DNA of 64,000 nt from Phaeobacter cretensis. Lineage in GTDB: Bacteria; Pseudomonadota; Alphaproteobacteria; Rhodobacterales; Rhodobacteraceae. The notes under the pieces were generated by a model. That model did no database searches. It was not told where the DNA came from and saw only the letters and a list, made by a program, of their open reading frames with translations. The stretch spans positions 744,001 to 808,000 of the forward strand of contig NZ_JBKBEU010000001.1 in NCBI RefSeq assembly GCF_047372505.1. The letters run 5' to 3'. A program made the position numbers and the translations under genes. Positions 33,258-42,332 of the stretch are shown piece by piece. How positions within the stretch are numbered: the first letter of the stretch is position 1; each line of letters opens with the position of its first letter.

Positions 33258-35504
33258 ATGGTACAGAATAACAAGGTTCTAACAGTCTCCTACGGGACTT
33301 TCTCCTGCACATTGGAAGGGTTCGATGATTCATTTGGCACCATGAAGGCGATCGCGGAGTATTTTCGTGATCTGGCGTCAGATGACCGCTATTTCGGGGC
33401 TGAGCCGCCTCAACCGGATGCGGAAATGCTTGCCCGCATCGCACAGCGAGAGGTCGCCCGTCAGGTAGAGGCGCGGACGAGCTCTGAAGGCATACATCTG
33501 CGCGCAGCCACCCTGCCCGTTCCGGCCGCCGAGACTCCACCTCAGCCAGTTGACGATGTACCCCAGCCTCAAACCGCTGAACCCGTTTTTGTAGCGGAAC
33601 CCCCTGTTACGCCTAGCGCAGTACCGGCAGAACCACAGGACGCTATTTCAGAAGCTGCCGAAACTGCGGCGCCCAAACCCGTCGCATCCGTGGCAAAGGT
33701 GCAGGTAAAACCAACTGAACAAGCCCCTCCACCCGCAGCGCCATCTGCACCAGCCGCTGAGGCCGTAGCTGCTGAACCAGTGGCAGAGCCAGAGTCAACA
33801 GCAAGTGCTGATGGTTCGGCCGAGAGCATTGCCGCCAAATTGCGCCGCATCCGCGAGGTCGTCGCCAAAACGCCAACAGATGAGTTTAACGAAGACCAAC
33901 ATGCCGATCAGGTGCGCGAAGAAGCTGTAAAAGACATCACCAATGCTCTCTCGGCAGATCACGACGCCGATCACATTGATATCAATGAGTACGTCGAGGG
34001 CGACCTTGATGACGCAATAGAATCAGACCGCGACGAGGAAATTGCCAATGCGCTTAGTCATCTCGACCTAGGCACTGCAACAGCCGAGACTGAGGCACCG
34101 GTTGTTCCGAATGCGCCCGAAGGTGCAGTAGAATTCTTCAGCGAGAGCAACACCCAGGGTGATGAAGATGTTGCCTCCACAGATTTGGAAGACGAAGCAG
34201 ATAGCGATCTGAATGATGGTGATCAAAACGATATAGCCACCGAACAGACTATAGCAGCCGCACCAGAAACGGACACCCCGCCAGCAGCGCAGCAGCCGGA
34301 CACCGCCCAAACCGATACCCCAAAACGAACCAAACGTAGTCGCATTGTCCGGGTTACACGCCGCGAACTCGACGCAGCAACAGCCACCGGCGAATTGCAA
34401 GAAGTGGCCGACGCTGAAGAAAACGCGCCGGTTCCAGGAACCGATCCTGTGACATTGCAGGAACCTGAGATGCAGCAGGAAGAAGCCGCAATTCCCGCGC
34501 CGAAACCTCAGCCAGACAGCAGCCTGTCACCTGATGATGAGGCTGAATTGCTCGCTGAACTCGCGGCAGTTGAAGCAGATCTGCTTGGCACTGATCATAT
34601 TGAGGACACGCCAGAAGATGCGGCTGAAGATTTGGTCGCGGATGGTGAGGATGAAGACGCCACATTAGAGGACGCGGCGATCGACACCACAGCGGTCCAC
34701 GCACCTATTCAGTCTCCGGCGGAAGACATCCAGGCAAACGCCACGATCAGCACCCCGGCGGAAGCCGCAGCCGCTGTCGCAGTTCAACCGAGCGCGAAAC
34801 GCGGTGCAACCAGCACCGCCGATAGTGATATTGCGCGTCTGATGGCCTCAGCCGATGAACGGTTGGAAGACCCGGAAAACACGACATCTCGCGAGACATA
34901 CAGCCAGCTCCGCGCAGTCATGGCCGCTGCTTCAAGCGAACGTGGGGCCGGTGGCGCATTGGAAAACAAGGACGAGGCACAGGTTTACCGCGACGATCTA
35001 GCCAGCGTGGTACGCCCCCGTCGGCCTGAATCCCGCCCCGAAGCGCGCGACACTGACGATCAACGCCCAGCGAAACCCAGCCGCCGCCCAGCGCCACTGA
35101 AGCTGGTGCAGGAACAACGCATTGACGACAGCGCTGCGTCTCCCGCAGCACCGGTTCGTCCGCGCCGCGTCTCTGCTGCCGTTCTTACCGAAGACGCGAC
35201 ACGCGACATCGGCAGCGAAGGTGGCTTTGCCGCATATGCGGAAAAAACCGGCGCAGTTGAACTCGCCGAACTTCTGGAAGCCGCGGCCGCCTACATGAGC
35301 TTTGTCGAAGGTCGCGATCACTTCTCGCGCCCACAGCTGATGAACAAGGTCCGTGACGTCGATGGCACAGAATTCAACCGAGAAGACGGGCTGCGCAGCT
35401 TTGGTCAGCTCCTTCGCGACGGCAAAATCGAGCGCGCCGACAATGGTCGCTTTACTGCCTCGGGCCAGATTGGCTTCAAGCCAGGCAATCGTGCCGCTGG
35501 CTGA
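33258..35504 (+). CDS. Large acidic low-complexity protein, conserved ends
   Basis: A 748-residue protein, from the ATG at 33258; an earlier in-frame start at 33180 gives residues without family character. Residues 1-65 (LTVSYGTFSCTLEGFDDSFG, then MKAIAEYFRDLASDDRYFGAEPP) and the last 80 (AELLEAAAAYMSFVEGRDHF, RPQLMNKVRDVDG, LRSFGQLLRDGKIERADNGRFTAS) look folded; the end resembles a winged helix. Between them lie about 600 residues rich in Ala, Glu, Asp, Pro and Thr, surely disordered. There is no signal peptide or membrane helix. Genes like this in the group are often labelled chemotaxis protein CheA, but no histidine kinase domain is visible. It may be a DNA- or chromosome-associated scaffold; that is speculation. 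Confidence 0.7.
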   Translation: MVQNNKVLTVSYGTFSCTLEGFDDSFGTMKAIAEYFRDLASDDRYFGAEPPQPDAEMLARIAQREVARQVEARTSSEGIHLRAATLPVPAAETPPQPVDDVPQPQTAEPVFVAEPPVTPSAVPAEPQDAISEAAETAAPKPVASVAKVQVKPTEQAPPPAAPSAPAAEAVAAEPVAEPESTASADGSAESIAAKLRRIREVVAKTPTDEFNEDQHADQVREEAVKDITNALSADHDADHIDINEYVEGDLDDAIESDRDEEIANALSHLDLGTATAETEAPVVPNAPEGAVEFFSESNTQGDEDVASTDLEDEADSDLNDGDQNDIATEQTIAAAPETDTPPAAQQPDTAQTDTPKRTKRSRIVRVTRRELDAATATGELQEVADAEENAPVPGTDPVTLQEPEMQQEEAAIPAPKPQPDSSLSPDDEAELLAELAAVEADLLGTDHIEDTPEDAAEDLVADGEDEDATLEDAAIDTTAVHAPIQSPAEDIQANATISTPAEAAAAVAVQPSAKRGATSTADSDIARLMASADERLEDPENTTSRETYSQLRAVMAAASSERGAGGALENKDEAQVYRDDLASVVRPRRPESRPEARDTDDQRPAKPSRRPAPLKLVQEQRIDDSAASPAAPVRPRRVSAAVLTEDATRDIGSEGGFAAYAEKTGAVELAELLEAAAAYMSFVEGRDHFSRPQLMNKVRDVDGTEFNREDGLRSFGQLLRDGKIERADNGRFTASGQIGFKPGNRAAG

Positions 35505-35521
35505 GCCGACGTTTCGTAACG

Positions 35522-35552
35522 AAAAAAGGCGGCCCCGCGAGGCCGCCTTTTT
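35522..35552 (+). terminator. Intrinsic terminator
   Basis: AAAAAAGGCGGCC and GGCCGCCTTTTT form a long stem with a short CCGCGA loop, directly after the acidic protein gene. The A/T flanks make it bidirectional. Confidence 0.9.
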
Positions 35553-35655
35553 CAATTTCAATGCATATCTGCCACCGGCCTTTAAGGCAAACTCCGGGGT
35601 CGGAAAGACCCTCGGGTGAGCAACAAGCCAAGCCGAGAGGGCAATGCCCCTCTGC

Positions 35656-35895
35656 TCAGTTCTGATCCGGGTTATCAGGGTCCGCCTTGCCGACACCGCG
35701 AAAAACGAATTTGAACGGAACGATCCACAAGATGCCCAGCAGCACATAAACGATCAGCTCGACCAGCATCGACGGACGGTCGAGCCAGCTGATCAGATTG
35801 ATCGCCAGCACGACATAGACAGGCATCCCGATCAACAAGATCACCAAAGCCCAGCGCCGCCGCGCCTTATAACTCAGCCCGCCATCATCCGACAT
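35656..35895 (-). CDS. DUF2842 family small membrane protein
   Basis: A 79-residue protein with two membrane helices (WALVILLIGMPVYVVLAINLI, cited as LVILLIGMPVYVVLAINLI, and VELIVYVLLGILWIVPFKFVF, cited as LIVYVLLGILWIVPFKFVF) separated by a short loop, and a GYKARRR-like basic N-terminus (SYKARRRW). DUF2842 has no known function. Its ATG overlaps the purA stop by one base (TGATG), so it is co-translated with purA. Confidence 0.88.
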   Translation of the reverse strand: MSDDGGLSYKARRRWALVILLIGMPVYVVLAINLISWLDRPSMLVELIVYVLLGILWIVPFKFVFRGVGKADPDNPDQN

Positions 35896-37208
35896 CAGTC
35901 AGCAAAGGGATCGGTCACCAGAATGGTGTCGTCCCGCTCCGGGCTGGTGGAAAGCAATGCAACAGGGCAGTCGATCAGCTCTTCCACTCGTTTCACGTAT
36001 TTGATCGCATTGGCCGGAAGGTCGTTCCAGCTGCGTGCGCCTTCGGTGGACTCGCTCCAACCCGGCATTTCTTCATAAATCGGGGTGCAGCGTGCCTGCT
36101 GATCCGCCGCAGTCGGCAGATAGTCCAGGCGTTCCCCGTCCAGATCATAGCCAACACAGATTTTCAGCGTCTCAAACCCGTCCAGCACGTCCAGCTTGGT
36201 CAGGGAAATACCGGTGATGCCGGACGTCGCACAGGTCTGACGAACAAGGCAGGCATCAAACCAACCGCACCGTCGCTGACGGCCGGTTGTGGTGCCGAAC
36301 TCATGGCCACGGGTACCCAGACGGTCGCCATCGGCATCGGGCGTGCCATCTTCGTTCAGCAGCTCGGTCGGAAACGGTCCCTCACCCACGCGGGTGGTAT
36401 AAGCTTTCACAATACCAAGCACATAGTCGATTGAACCGGGGCCGATACCCACACCAGTGGCGGCCTGCCCGGCAATCACATTAGATGAGGTCACAAAGGG
36501 GTATGTACCAAAATCAATATCAAGCAGAGCGCCTTGGGCCCCTTCAAACAGGATCCGCTTGCCTGCTTTGCGCTTCTCGTTCAGCACTTTCCAAACCGGT
36601 GCGGCAAAGGGCAGGATTTCGGATGCGATCTCTTTGAGCTGTGCGATCAGCCCGTCACGATCCACCGCTTCGATGCCAAGACCTTTGCGCAACGGATCAT
36701 GGTGCTGCAGCGCACGATCAACACGAGCCACCAGCGTGGCTTCATCCGCCAGATCCGCCACGCGAATGCCCCGACGGCCAACCTTATCCTCATAGGCCGG
36801 ACCAATGCCACGACCCGTTGTACCGATTTTGGTGCCCTTGGAAGCCGCTTCTTCGCGTGCGCGATCCAACTCGCCGTGCAGTGGCAGGATCAGCGGTGTG
36901 TTTTCCGCGATCATCAGTGTCGCAGGAGAGATATCAACCCCCTGCGCACGCACCGTTGCGATCTCTTTCATCAGGTGCCAAGGATCCAGAACCACGCCGT
37001 TGCCAATGACCGAGAGCTTGCCACCGCGCACCACACCCGAAGGCAGCGCATGCAGTTTGTAGACTTTGCTGTCGATCACCAGCGTATGCCCGGCGTTGTG
37101 GCCGCCTTGAAAACGCGCAATGACATCAGCGCGTTCGCTGAGCCAATCGACAATCTTGCCTTTACCTTCGTCACCCCATTGGGCGCCGACTACCACGACA
37201 TTGGCCAT
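35895..37208 (-). CDS. purA: Adenylosuccinate synthase
   Basis: Joins IMP and aspartate with GTP in the first step of AMP synthesis. The 437-residue protein starts with VVVVGAQWGDEGKGKIVDWL (the GTP-binding loop with catalytic Asp) and GGHNAGHTLV (catalytic His), and includes GTTGRGIGPAYEDKVGRRGI, FEGAQGALLDIDFGTYPFVT and the GTP site LSTSPERDDTI. Length fits the bacterial enzyme. It is followed by a coupled DUF2842 gene. Purine synthesis is also served by purD at 14 kb. Confidence 0.97.
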   Translation of the reverse strand: MANVVVVGAQWGDEGKGKIVDWLSERADVIARFQGGHNAGHTLVIDSKVYKLHALPSGVVRGGKLSVIGNGVVLDPWHLMKEIATVRAQGVDISPATLMIAENTPLILPLHGELDRAREEAASKGTKIGTTGRGIGPAYEDKVGRRGIRVADLADEATLVARVDRALQHHDPLRKGLGIEAVDRDGLIAQLKEIASEILPFAAPVWKVLNEKRKAGKRILFEGAQGALLDIDFGTYPFVTSSNVIAGQAATGVGIGPGSIDYVLGIVKAYTTRVGEGPFPTELLNEDGTPDADGDRLGTRGHEFGTTTGRQRRCGWFDACLVRQTCATSGITGISLTKLDVLDGFETLKICVGYDLDGERLDYLPTAADQQARCTPIYEEMPGWSESTEGARSWNDLPANAIKYVKRVEELIDCPVALLSTSPERDDTILVTDPFAD

Positions 37209-37737
37209 CTCAGGTCCTCATGTATGCTGGTTGAAACCGACGCCCCGTATAGCGAGGCGGTGCAGACAGGGGAACCGGTTTTTCGTCGCAGGGTGCGGGA
37301 ATCCACTGCAAATCCCCCTCTCAACCTTCGCCAAGCCCTGCATAAGACCTGTAAACGTGCTGACAAATCACCATTGCGACGGCGTTAACCAAAGCGTTCG
37401 ATGCTGATATTGCGCCAGGACCGTGCTCTGCGTTCATTTGTTTTCCCGGTGAATCTGTCAGTCTAGCAGCGATCGATCACCTCACCTGCGATGGGTTACT
37501 TAACCCCCTCGCGCCCAAGGCCACAGGAGACCGCTCCGATCTCATCGGGGACGCGTCAGGATATCCTGCCAGTGCAGGCCCAACTGGACCTGTCCACCTC
37601 CACCAGCGGCGCCGCCTCTTAGTCTTTGGCCCGCCCGACACACGATACCAATGCAAATGATCGGATAGATTGTCAGCGACACATATGAAGGAGCAGCAGC
37701 ACTGACGGCCAACACATACCGCCAACATATATTGTGC
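37209..37737. other. Gene-free stretch between purA and nitrile hydratase operon
   Basis: Both flanking units are on the minus strand, so this holds the 3' end of the nitrile hydratase operon and the purA promoter. A 12-bp palindrome CAGGATATCCTG lies at 37557-37568. No convincing gene is seen; one minus-strand frame near 37550-37730 has a hydrophobic stretch but no start or ribosome site. Confidence 0.4.
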
Positions 37738-38091
37738 TTAGCGATCGTCGTGCAGATGCACTGGCGCGCCATGCGGTGTTGTAAGATAGGCCTCTTCCCA
37801 GCGCGCCCGTATAACCTCGGCATCGGCTGGCGCGACCTGACCTGTTTCCGCAAGAAAGGTTTCCAACGTCTCCAGCCAAGCGGCGAAATAATCTTCGCCA
37901 CCGTTCAAATCCCGGTTCAGACCGTGCTGGCGCAGGGTTGTCGAAAACCTAGTTACCCAGTCCCCCCAGGAAAACGCCCCGCTTTCATTCAAGTGCACCG
38001 TCAGCGCAAAGAGCTGAGCATGCCAAGGCTGGTCAAAGGCTGGCTCCCGGCGATTAACCCTCTGTGGTACCTTGGCGTTTTCAGAAATCAT
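37738..38091 (-). CDS. Nitrile hydratase accessory protein (activator)
   Basis: A 117-residue protein of the small nitrile hydratase activator type (P14K/NhlE-like), which helps insert cobalt into the alpha subunit. The segments EPAFDQPWHAQLFALTVHLNESGAFSW (cited as EPAFDQPWHAQLFALTVHL) and WLETLETFL are like those of the beta-subunit N-terminal region, as usual for these activators. It overlaps the beta gene by four bases and ends the alpha-beta-activator operon. Confidence 0.88.
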   Translation of the reverse strand: MISENAKVPQRVNRREPAFDQPWHAQLFALTVHLNESGAFSWGDWVTRFSTTLRQHGLNRDLNGGEDYFAAWLETLETFLAETGQVAPADAEVIRARWEEAYLTTPHGAPVHLHDDR

Positions 38092-38783
38092 GCTGGCACC
38101 AGATAGCTCTGCCAGAGATCCAGAACAACCTCGTCACACGGGTCTTCCGCATGGTTCCACAACTCACCCGCCGGGAAGCTCACCGCATACAGCGGCTCTG
38201 GTGCTTCACCCAAACCATGCGCTGCACTGTCAGGCAGTACATGGGTGCCATGCAAACGAAAAATACGCCCCGTCGCGCCGACTGCGTAGGTTGGCAAACG
38301 TGTATGCCCCCCCGCCACCAGACGGTTGCCGCCTGGGCGACGGCATCGTACCGCGTCACCAACCGCAAACACGGCCGTTATATCGCTTGGGCGATCTGCC
38401 GGACCACCCTTGGCAAGAGCTGCGGCGACATCCGGCGCTTTCAGCGCACGGGCCGCGAGCGGATGCGGGGCCACGCCATCCGTGCCCGTGCCAGCATCGA
38501 CCGAGGTCAAATCCTCGCGGCTCAGCACGCCTTTCTCCACCAGCAGAACTGCCAGACCGGCCAGCCATTTCTCATAGTAGGAAAATCGCATGTAGTCCAA
38601 AGGCGCCAGCCGTTCGCGCGCATGGCGCGAGGTGTCGATATTCCACTGCCCCAGCGCCCCGCAGGCCAATGTTACTGCTAGCGCACGGGCATGCCAATCT
38701 TCGGCAAAGACCGGTGCATCGCGACCGGCGGGTTGGATATGCCCATCGCCGAATCGCCCCCCCATGTCATGTAACCGGCTCAA
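38088..38783 (-). CDS. nthB: Nitrile hydratase, beta subunit
   Basis: The 231-residue beta subunit pairs with alpha to hydrate nitriles to amides. The start MSRLHDMGGRFGDG is the family hallmark, with F-x-E-D-W-H-A-R-A following. The C-terminal SH3-like barrel shows FAVGDAVRC, HTRLPTYAVGATGRI and LYAVSFPAGELWN. Two Arg residues of beta known to touch the oxidised alpha cysteines would lie in RFSYYEKW and nearby but cannot be fixed by eye. It overlaps alpha upstream and the activator downstream by four bases each. Confidence 0.94.
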   Translation of the reverse strand: MSRLHDMGGRFGDGHIQPAGRDAPVFAEDWHARALAVTLACGALGQWNIDTSRHARERLAPLDYMRFSYYEKWLAGLAVLLVEKGVLSREDLTSVDAGTGTDGVAPHPLAARALKAPDVAAALAKGGPADRPSDITAVFAVGDAVRCRRPGGNRLVAGGHTRLPTYAVGATGRIFRLHGTHVLPDSAAHGLGEAPEPLYAVSFPAGELWNHAEDPCDEVVLDLWQSYLVPA

Positions 38784-39394
38784 GCGAACACCTTTGGAAT
38801 ATCCATACCGATCATGCTGTCACGACTCACCAACTCGGTCAGCGCGTCTTCACTCAACCCTTCGGTGCCTTCAGGGCGCATTGGCAGTACCAAATAGCGG
38901 ACCTCGGCAGTGGAATCCCAAACACGAACTGACGTGCCTTCGGGCAGGGTTACGCCAAAATCACTTAGCACTTTGCGCGGTTCTCGCACGGCGCGGGCGC
39001 GATAGGCATCCGATTTATACCAGCCCGGCGGTATCCCCAACAGCGGCCACGGATAACAGCTGCATAGGGTGCACACGACCATATTATGCTGCAAAGGCGT
39101 GTTCTCGACCACGACCATATGCTCACCCTGACGGCCATAATAATCAAGACCTGCTAGCACTGGATCGGCATCGGCTAGCAGCTGTTCCTTAAACACCGGA
39201 TCGCTCCAGGCACGTGCCACCACACGGGCACCGTTTGAGGGGCCAATCCGATTCTGATATATATCGATGATCTCATCCAGCGCAGCGGGATCAATCAGCC
39301 CTTTGCGGGCCAAAACTGTCTCCAGCGTCTTAACGCGCAGGGCAGGATCAGAGGGCAACAGGGCGTGCGGGGCATCAGCGTGATCATGGGGCAT
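38780..39394 (-). CDS. nthA: Nitrile hydratase, alpha subunit (cobalt type)
   Basis: Catalytic subunit, 204 residues from the ATG at 39394 (MPHDHADAP). The metal-binding loop VVCTLCSCYPWP at 108-113 is C-T-L-C-S-C, the cobalt-type sequence; iron enzymes have C-S-L-C-S-C. The three Cys and the Ser provide the ligands, two Cys being oxidised after assembly. The upstream in-frame extension to 39514 is not family-like. No amidase or nitrilase gene is adjacent, so the amide product must be handled elsewhere or is not used. The gene is first in a three-gene operon divergent from secG. Confidence 0.95.
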   Translation of the reverse strand: MPHDHADAPHALLPSDPALRVKTLETVLARKGLIDPAALDEIIDIYQNRIGPSNGARVVARAWSDPVFKEQLLADADPVLAGLDYYGRQGEHMVVVENTPLQHNMVVCTLCSCYPWPLLGIPPGWYKSDAYRARAVREPRKVLSDFGVTLPEGTSVRVWDSTAEVRYLVLPMRPEGTEGLSEDALTELVSRDSMIGMDIPKVFA

Positions 39395-39732
39395 AGTGCG
39401 AGACTGCCCCCAGCGGCGCAGACCTGTCCAGTCACAATCTGTCACGGATCCGATCAACATCGCTGATGCGACATGACCAGCCCTAAAACCTACGAACAAC
39501 CACACGCCTGTCACTCACCGGACGCCTGCCATAGGGGCCAAAGCCTCCCCTCCCACACCGACCAGGACATAGCCATTTTAGGGGCCGCTTTTTAGTCGCT
39601 TTTGGAGTGGATTTGATGCGCCATTACGCCCGCAATCCGGTGTTCTCCGCCGTTCGGCAAACTGAGCCCTTGCCCCTCAGAGCAATCTTCCCTATTTACC
39701 GCCCGATACTCAGCCAACCGCCGTAGGATCCT
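39395..39732. other. Divergent promoter region between nthA and secG
   Basis: About 340 bp with no gene. It must hold promoters for both units. No clear operator is seen. Confidence 0.4.
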
Positions 39733-40095
39733 ATGGAAAACGTCGTACTCATCATCCATCTTCTTCTGGCCCTGGGGCTGATTGCAGTTGTTCTTTTGCA
39801 GCGCTCCGAAGGCGGAGGTCTTGGCATGGGCGGCGGTGGCGGCGGTGCCATGTCCGGTCGTGCGGCGGCCACGGCTACAAGTAAGGTGACATGGGCTCTG
39901 GCCATTGCCTTTATCTGCACGTCGATCACCCTGACCATTCTCGCGGCTCAAAAATCCGCAGGCTCATCAGTTGCTGACCGTCTCTCTGCCCCTACGGCCG
40001 AAGGTGCAGCCGATGCACCAGAAGCCCCGCTTGGCAGCGATCTGCTGCCACCCGTACAGGGTGACAACGCGCCGCTGGTTCCCAGCGCAGACTAA
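39733..40095 (+). CDS. secG: Preprotein translocase subunit SecG
   Basis: Small SecYEG subunit that speeds protein export. The 120-residue protein has two membrane helices (residues 3-22 and about 52-70), between them the family segment LLQRSEGGGLGMGGGGGG, and a hydrophilic Pro/Ala-rich tail of about 45 residues usual in alphaproteobacteria. TAGGA precedes the ATG. Its 3' end has a GC hairpin, and pyrG follows 261 bp later. Confidence 0.95.
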   Translation: MENVVLIIHLLLALGLIAVVLLQRSEGGGLGMGGGGGGAMSGRAAATATSKVTWALAIAFICTSITLTILAAQKSAGSSVADRLSAPTAEGAADAPEAPLGSDLLPPVQGDNAPLVPSAD

Positions 40096-40108
40096 GTCCG
40101 GCACAAGG

Positions 40109-40134
40109 TCCGGGCCGTTGGATTCGGCCCGGCG
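40109..40134 (+). terminator. Hairpin after secG
   Basis: TCCGGGCCG and CGGCCCGG pair around a short TTGGATT loop just downstream of the secG stop. No T tract follows, so it is a tentative terminator. Confidence 0.45.
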
Positions 40135-40249
40135 CGTCTCAGACGTCCGGGAAAATCCACCAAAGACAACTGCGTGTGACGCAGGATTCGCAAGAATCTA
40201 CTAGACTTAGAATAAACAAAAGCAGCCGTAACAGCATCTTGCGGCTTGC

Positions 40250-40278
40250 TTGCGCATTTTGCGCGAATCCTTTATATG
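40250..40278 (+). promoter_or_regulatory. Candidate promoter of pyrG
   Basis: TTGCGC, a 17-bp spacer and TATATG resemble a sigma-70 promoter, about 79 bp before the pyrG start. It lies in an otherwise empty gap after the secG hairpin. Visual match only. Confidence 0.35.
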
Positions 40279-40356
40279 TAAAGCCCCGTGATGCTGCGGT
40301 TTTTGCAACCGCCGGGCAGCTGAATTCTGACTTCTCACGGGGGCAGCCGAACACTC

Positions 40357-42000
40357 ATGGCGCGTTTCATTTTCATTACTGGCGGTGTTGTATCATCACT
40401 GGGCAAAGGGTTGGCGTCCGCCGCTCTTGGGGCACTTTTGCAGGCCCGCGGTTATTCCGTCCGTCTGCGTAAACTGGACCCCTATCTGAACGTCGATCCG
40501 GGCACGATGAGCCCGTTCGAACATGGCGAGGTCTTTGTCACCGACGATGGTGCCGAAACCGATCTCGACCTTGGTCACTACGAACGCTTTACAGGCGTTG
40601 CCGCCCGCAAGACCGACTCGGTCTCCTCGGGTCGGATCTATTCCAACGTGTTGGAAAAAGAACGTCGCGGTGACTACCTTGGCAAGACCATTCAGGTCAT
40701 TCCGCATGTAACAAATGAAATCAAAGACTTCATCTCCATTGGCGAAGATGAAGTTGATTTCATGCTCTGCGAAATCGGCGGCACTGTTGGCGACATCGAA
40801 GGCCTGCCCTTCTTTGAAGCCATCCGTCAGTTCGCTAATGACAAGGCGCGTGGTCAGTGTATCTTTATGCACCTGACGCTGCTGCCCTACATCAAGGCCT
40901 CGGGCGAGCTGAAGACCAAGCCGACACAGCACTCGGTAAAGGAGCTGCGCTCCATCGGTCTGGCACCGGATATTCTGGTCTGCCGTTCCGAAGGTCCGAT
41001 CCCCCATAAGGAACGCGAAAAGCTGGCACTGTTCTGCAATGTTCGCGCTGATAGCGTGATTGCTGCGCAGGATCTGAAATCGATCTACGAGGCCCCACTG
41101 GCCTATCACCGCGAGGGTTTAGATCAGGCGGTTCTGGATGCCTTTGGCATCGCTCCTGCCCCCAAACCCAAACTGTCGCGTTGGGAAGATGTGGCCGATC
41201 GCATCTACAACCCGGAAGGCGAAGTCAAAATCGCCATCGTGGGTAAATACACCCAGCTGGAAGATGCATATAAATCTATCGCTGAGGCTCTGACCCACGG
41301 CGGCATGTCCAACCGGGTGAAGGTCAAAATCGAATGGGTCGACGCCGAACTGTTCGACAAGGAAGATGCCGCCCCATACCTGCAAGGCTATAATGCCATT
41401 CTGGTTCCCGGCGGCTTTGGCGAGCGTGGCACCGAAGGCAAGATCAAGGCTGCGCAATACGCCCGCGAACAAAAGCTGCCCTACTTGGGCATTTGCCTAG
41501 GCATGCAGATGGCGGTAATCGAAGCAGCCCGCAATGTGGCCGGCATCAGCGAAGCGGGATCTGAGGAATTCGACCACGAAGCAGGCAAGAAACGCTTCGA
41601 GCCTGTGGTCTATCACCTCAAGGAATGGGTCCAGGGCAACCACACCGTCGCGCGCAAAGTTGATGACGACAAAGGTGGCACAATGCGCCTAGGGTCCTAC
41701 AACGCCACACTGGCCGAAGGCTCCAAAGTGGCCGAGGTCTATGGTACCACCAAGATTGAGGAACGCCACCGTCACCGCTATGAGGTGGACACCAAATACC
41801 GTGAGCAGCTGGAAGCCTGCGGCCTGAACTTCTCGGGCATGTCCCCCGATGGCCGCCTGCCCGAAATCGTTGAATGGTCCGATCACCCATGGTTCATTGG
41901 CGTACAGTTCCACCCCGAGCTGAAGTCGAAGCCATTTGATCCTCACCCGCTGTTCGACGATTTCGTTCGCGCGGCCAAGGAAGCCTCGCGTCTGGTCTAA
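40357..42000 (+). CDS. pyrG: CTP synthase
   Basis: Makes CTP from UTP, ATP and glutamine. The 547-residue protein has the synthase domain (residues 1-270, starting ARFIFITGGVVSSLGKGL, with DPYLNVDPGTMSPFEHGEVF and EIGGTVGDIEG) and a class I glutamine amidotransferase domain (about 290-540) with the nucleophile Cys in GICLGMQMAV and the His-Glu pair in QFHPELKS. Length and order are standard. A strong terminator follows. Confidence 0.98.
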   Translation: MARFIFITGGVVSSLGKGLASAALGALLQARGYSVRLRKLDPYLNVDPGTMSPFEHGEVFVTDDGAETDLDLGHYERFTGVAARKTDSVSSGRIYSNVLEKERRGDYLGKTIQVIPHVTNEIKDFISIGEDEVDFMLCEIGGTVGDIEGLPFFEAIRQFANDKARGQCIFMHLTLLPYIKASGELKTKPTQHSVKELRSIGLAPDILVCRSEGPIPHKEREKLALFCNVRADSVIAAQDLKSIYEAPLAYHREGLDQAVLDAFGIAPAPKPKLSRWEDVADRIYNPEGEVKIAIVGKYTQLEDAYKSIAEALTHGGMSNRVKVKIEWVDAELFDKEDAAPYLQGYNAILVPGGFGERGTEGKIKAAQYAREQKLPYLGICLGMQMAVIEAARNVAGISEAGSEEFDHEAGKKRFEPVVYHLKEWVQGNHTVARKVDDDKGGTMRLGSYNATLAEGSKVAEVYGTTKIEERHRHRYEVDTKYREQLEACGLNFSGMSPDGRLPEIVEWSDHPWFIGVQFHPELKSKPFDPHPLFDDFVRAAKEASRLV

Positions 42001-42102
42001 GAGTTTTCGTCACAGGCGGGACACTATCTCGCCTGTTGTCTTCTCAGATCAGGTGAACGCATCTTTTCAGGCTCCGCGCCGTCAACAGATCTCAATCAAT
42101 AC

Positions 42103-42131
42103 AAAGGCGGGCACTGCAGCCCGCCTTTTTT
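42103..42131 (+). terminator. Intrinsic terminator after pyrG
   Basis: AAAGGCGGGC and GCCCGCCTTT form a 10-bp stem around ACTGCA, followed by a T run. Confidence 0.92.
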
Positions 42132-42332
42132 ACATTCAACCAAAGCATAGACTGTCAAATAGTTTTGGCCTCCCCGCCAAATACTGAACCTAAAGGGTCA
42201 TAGCCAAACTTTTCCATGCCCACTGTCGAGCATAGGTTGCTTTTCCATACCAGTGATATGCGTGAAATATCCAACGAGCCCAAAAGGCATGCTGCTGAGG
42301 ACAGCTTATCTGTCGGCTTATTCCACCCCGAA

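Noticed and set aside
34998..35747. 249-codon minus-strand frame
   Set aside because: Crosses the terminator at 35522-35552 and lies opposite the acidic protein; no motif or ribosome site.
36534..37388. 284-codon plus-strand frame
   Set aside because: Antisense to purA; no recognisable motif.
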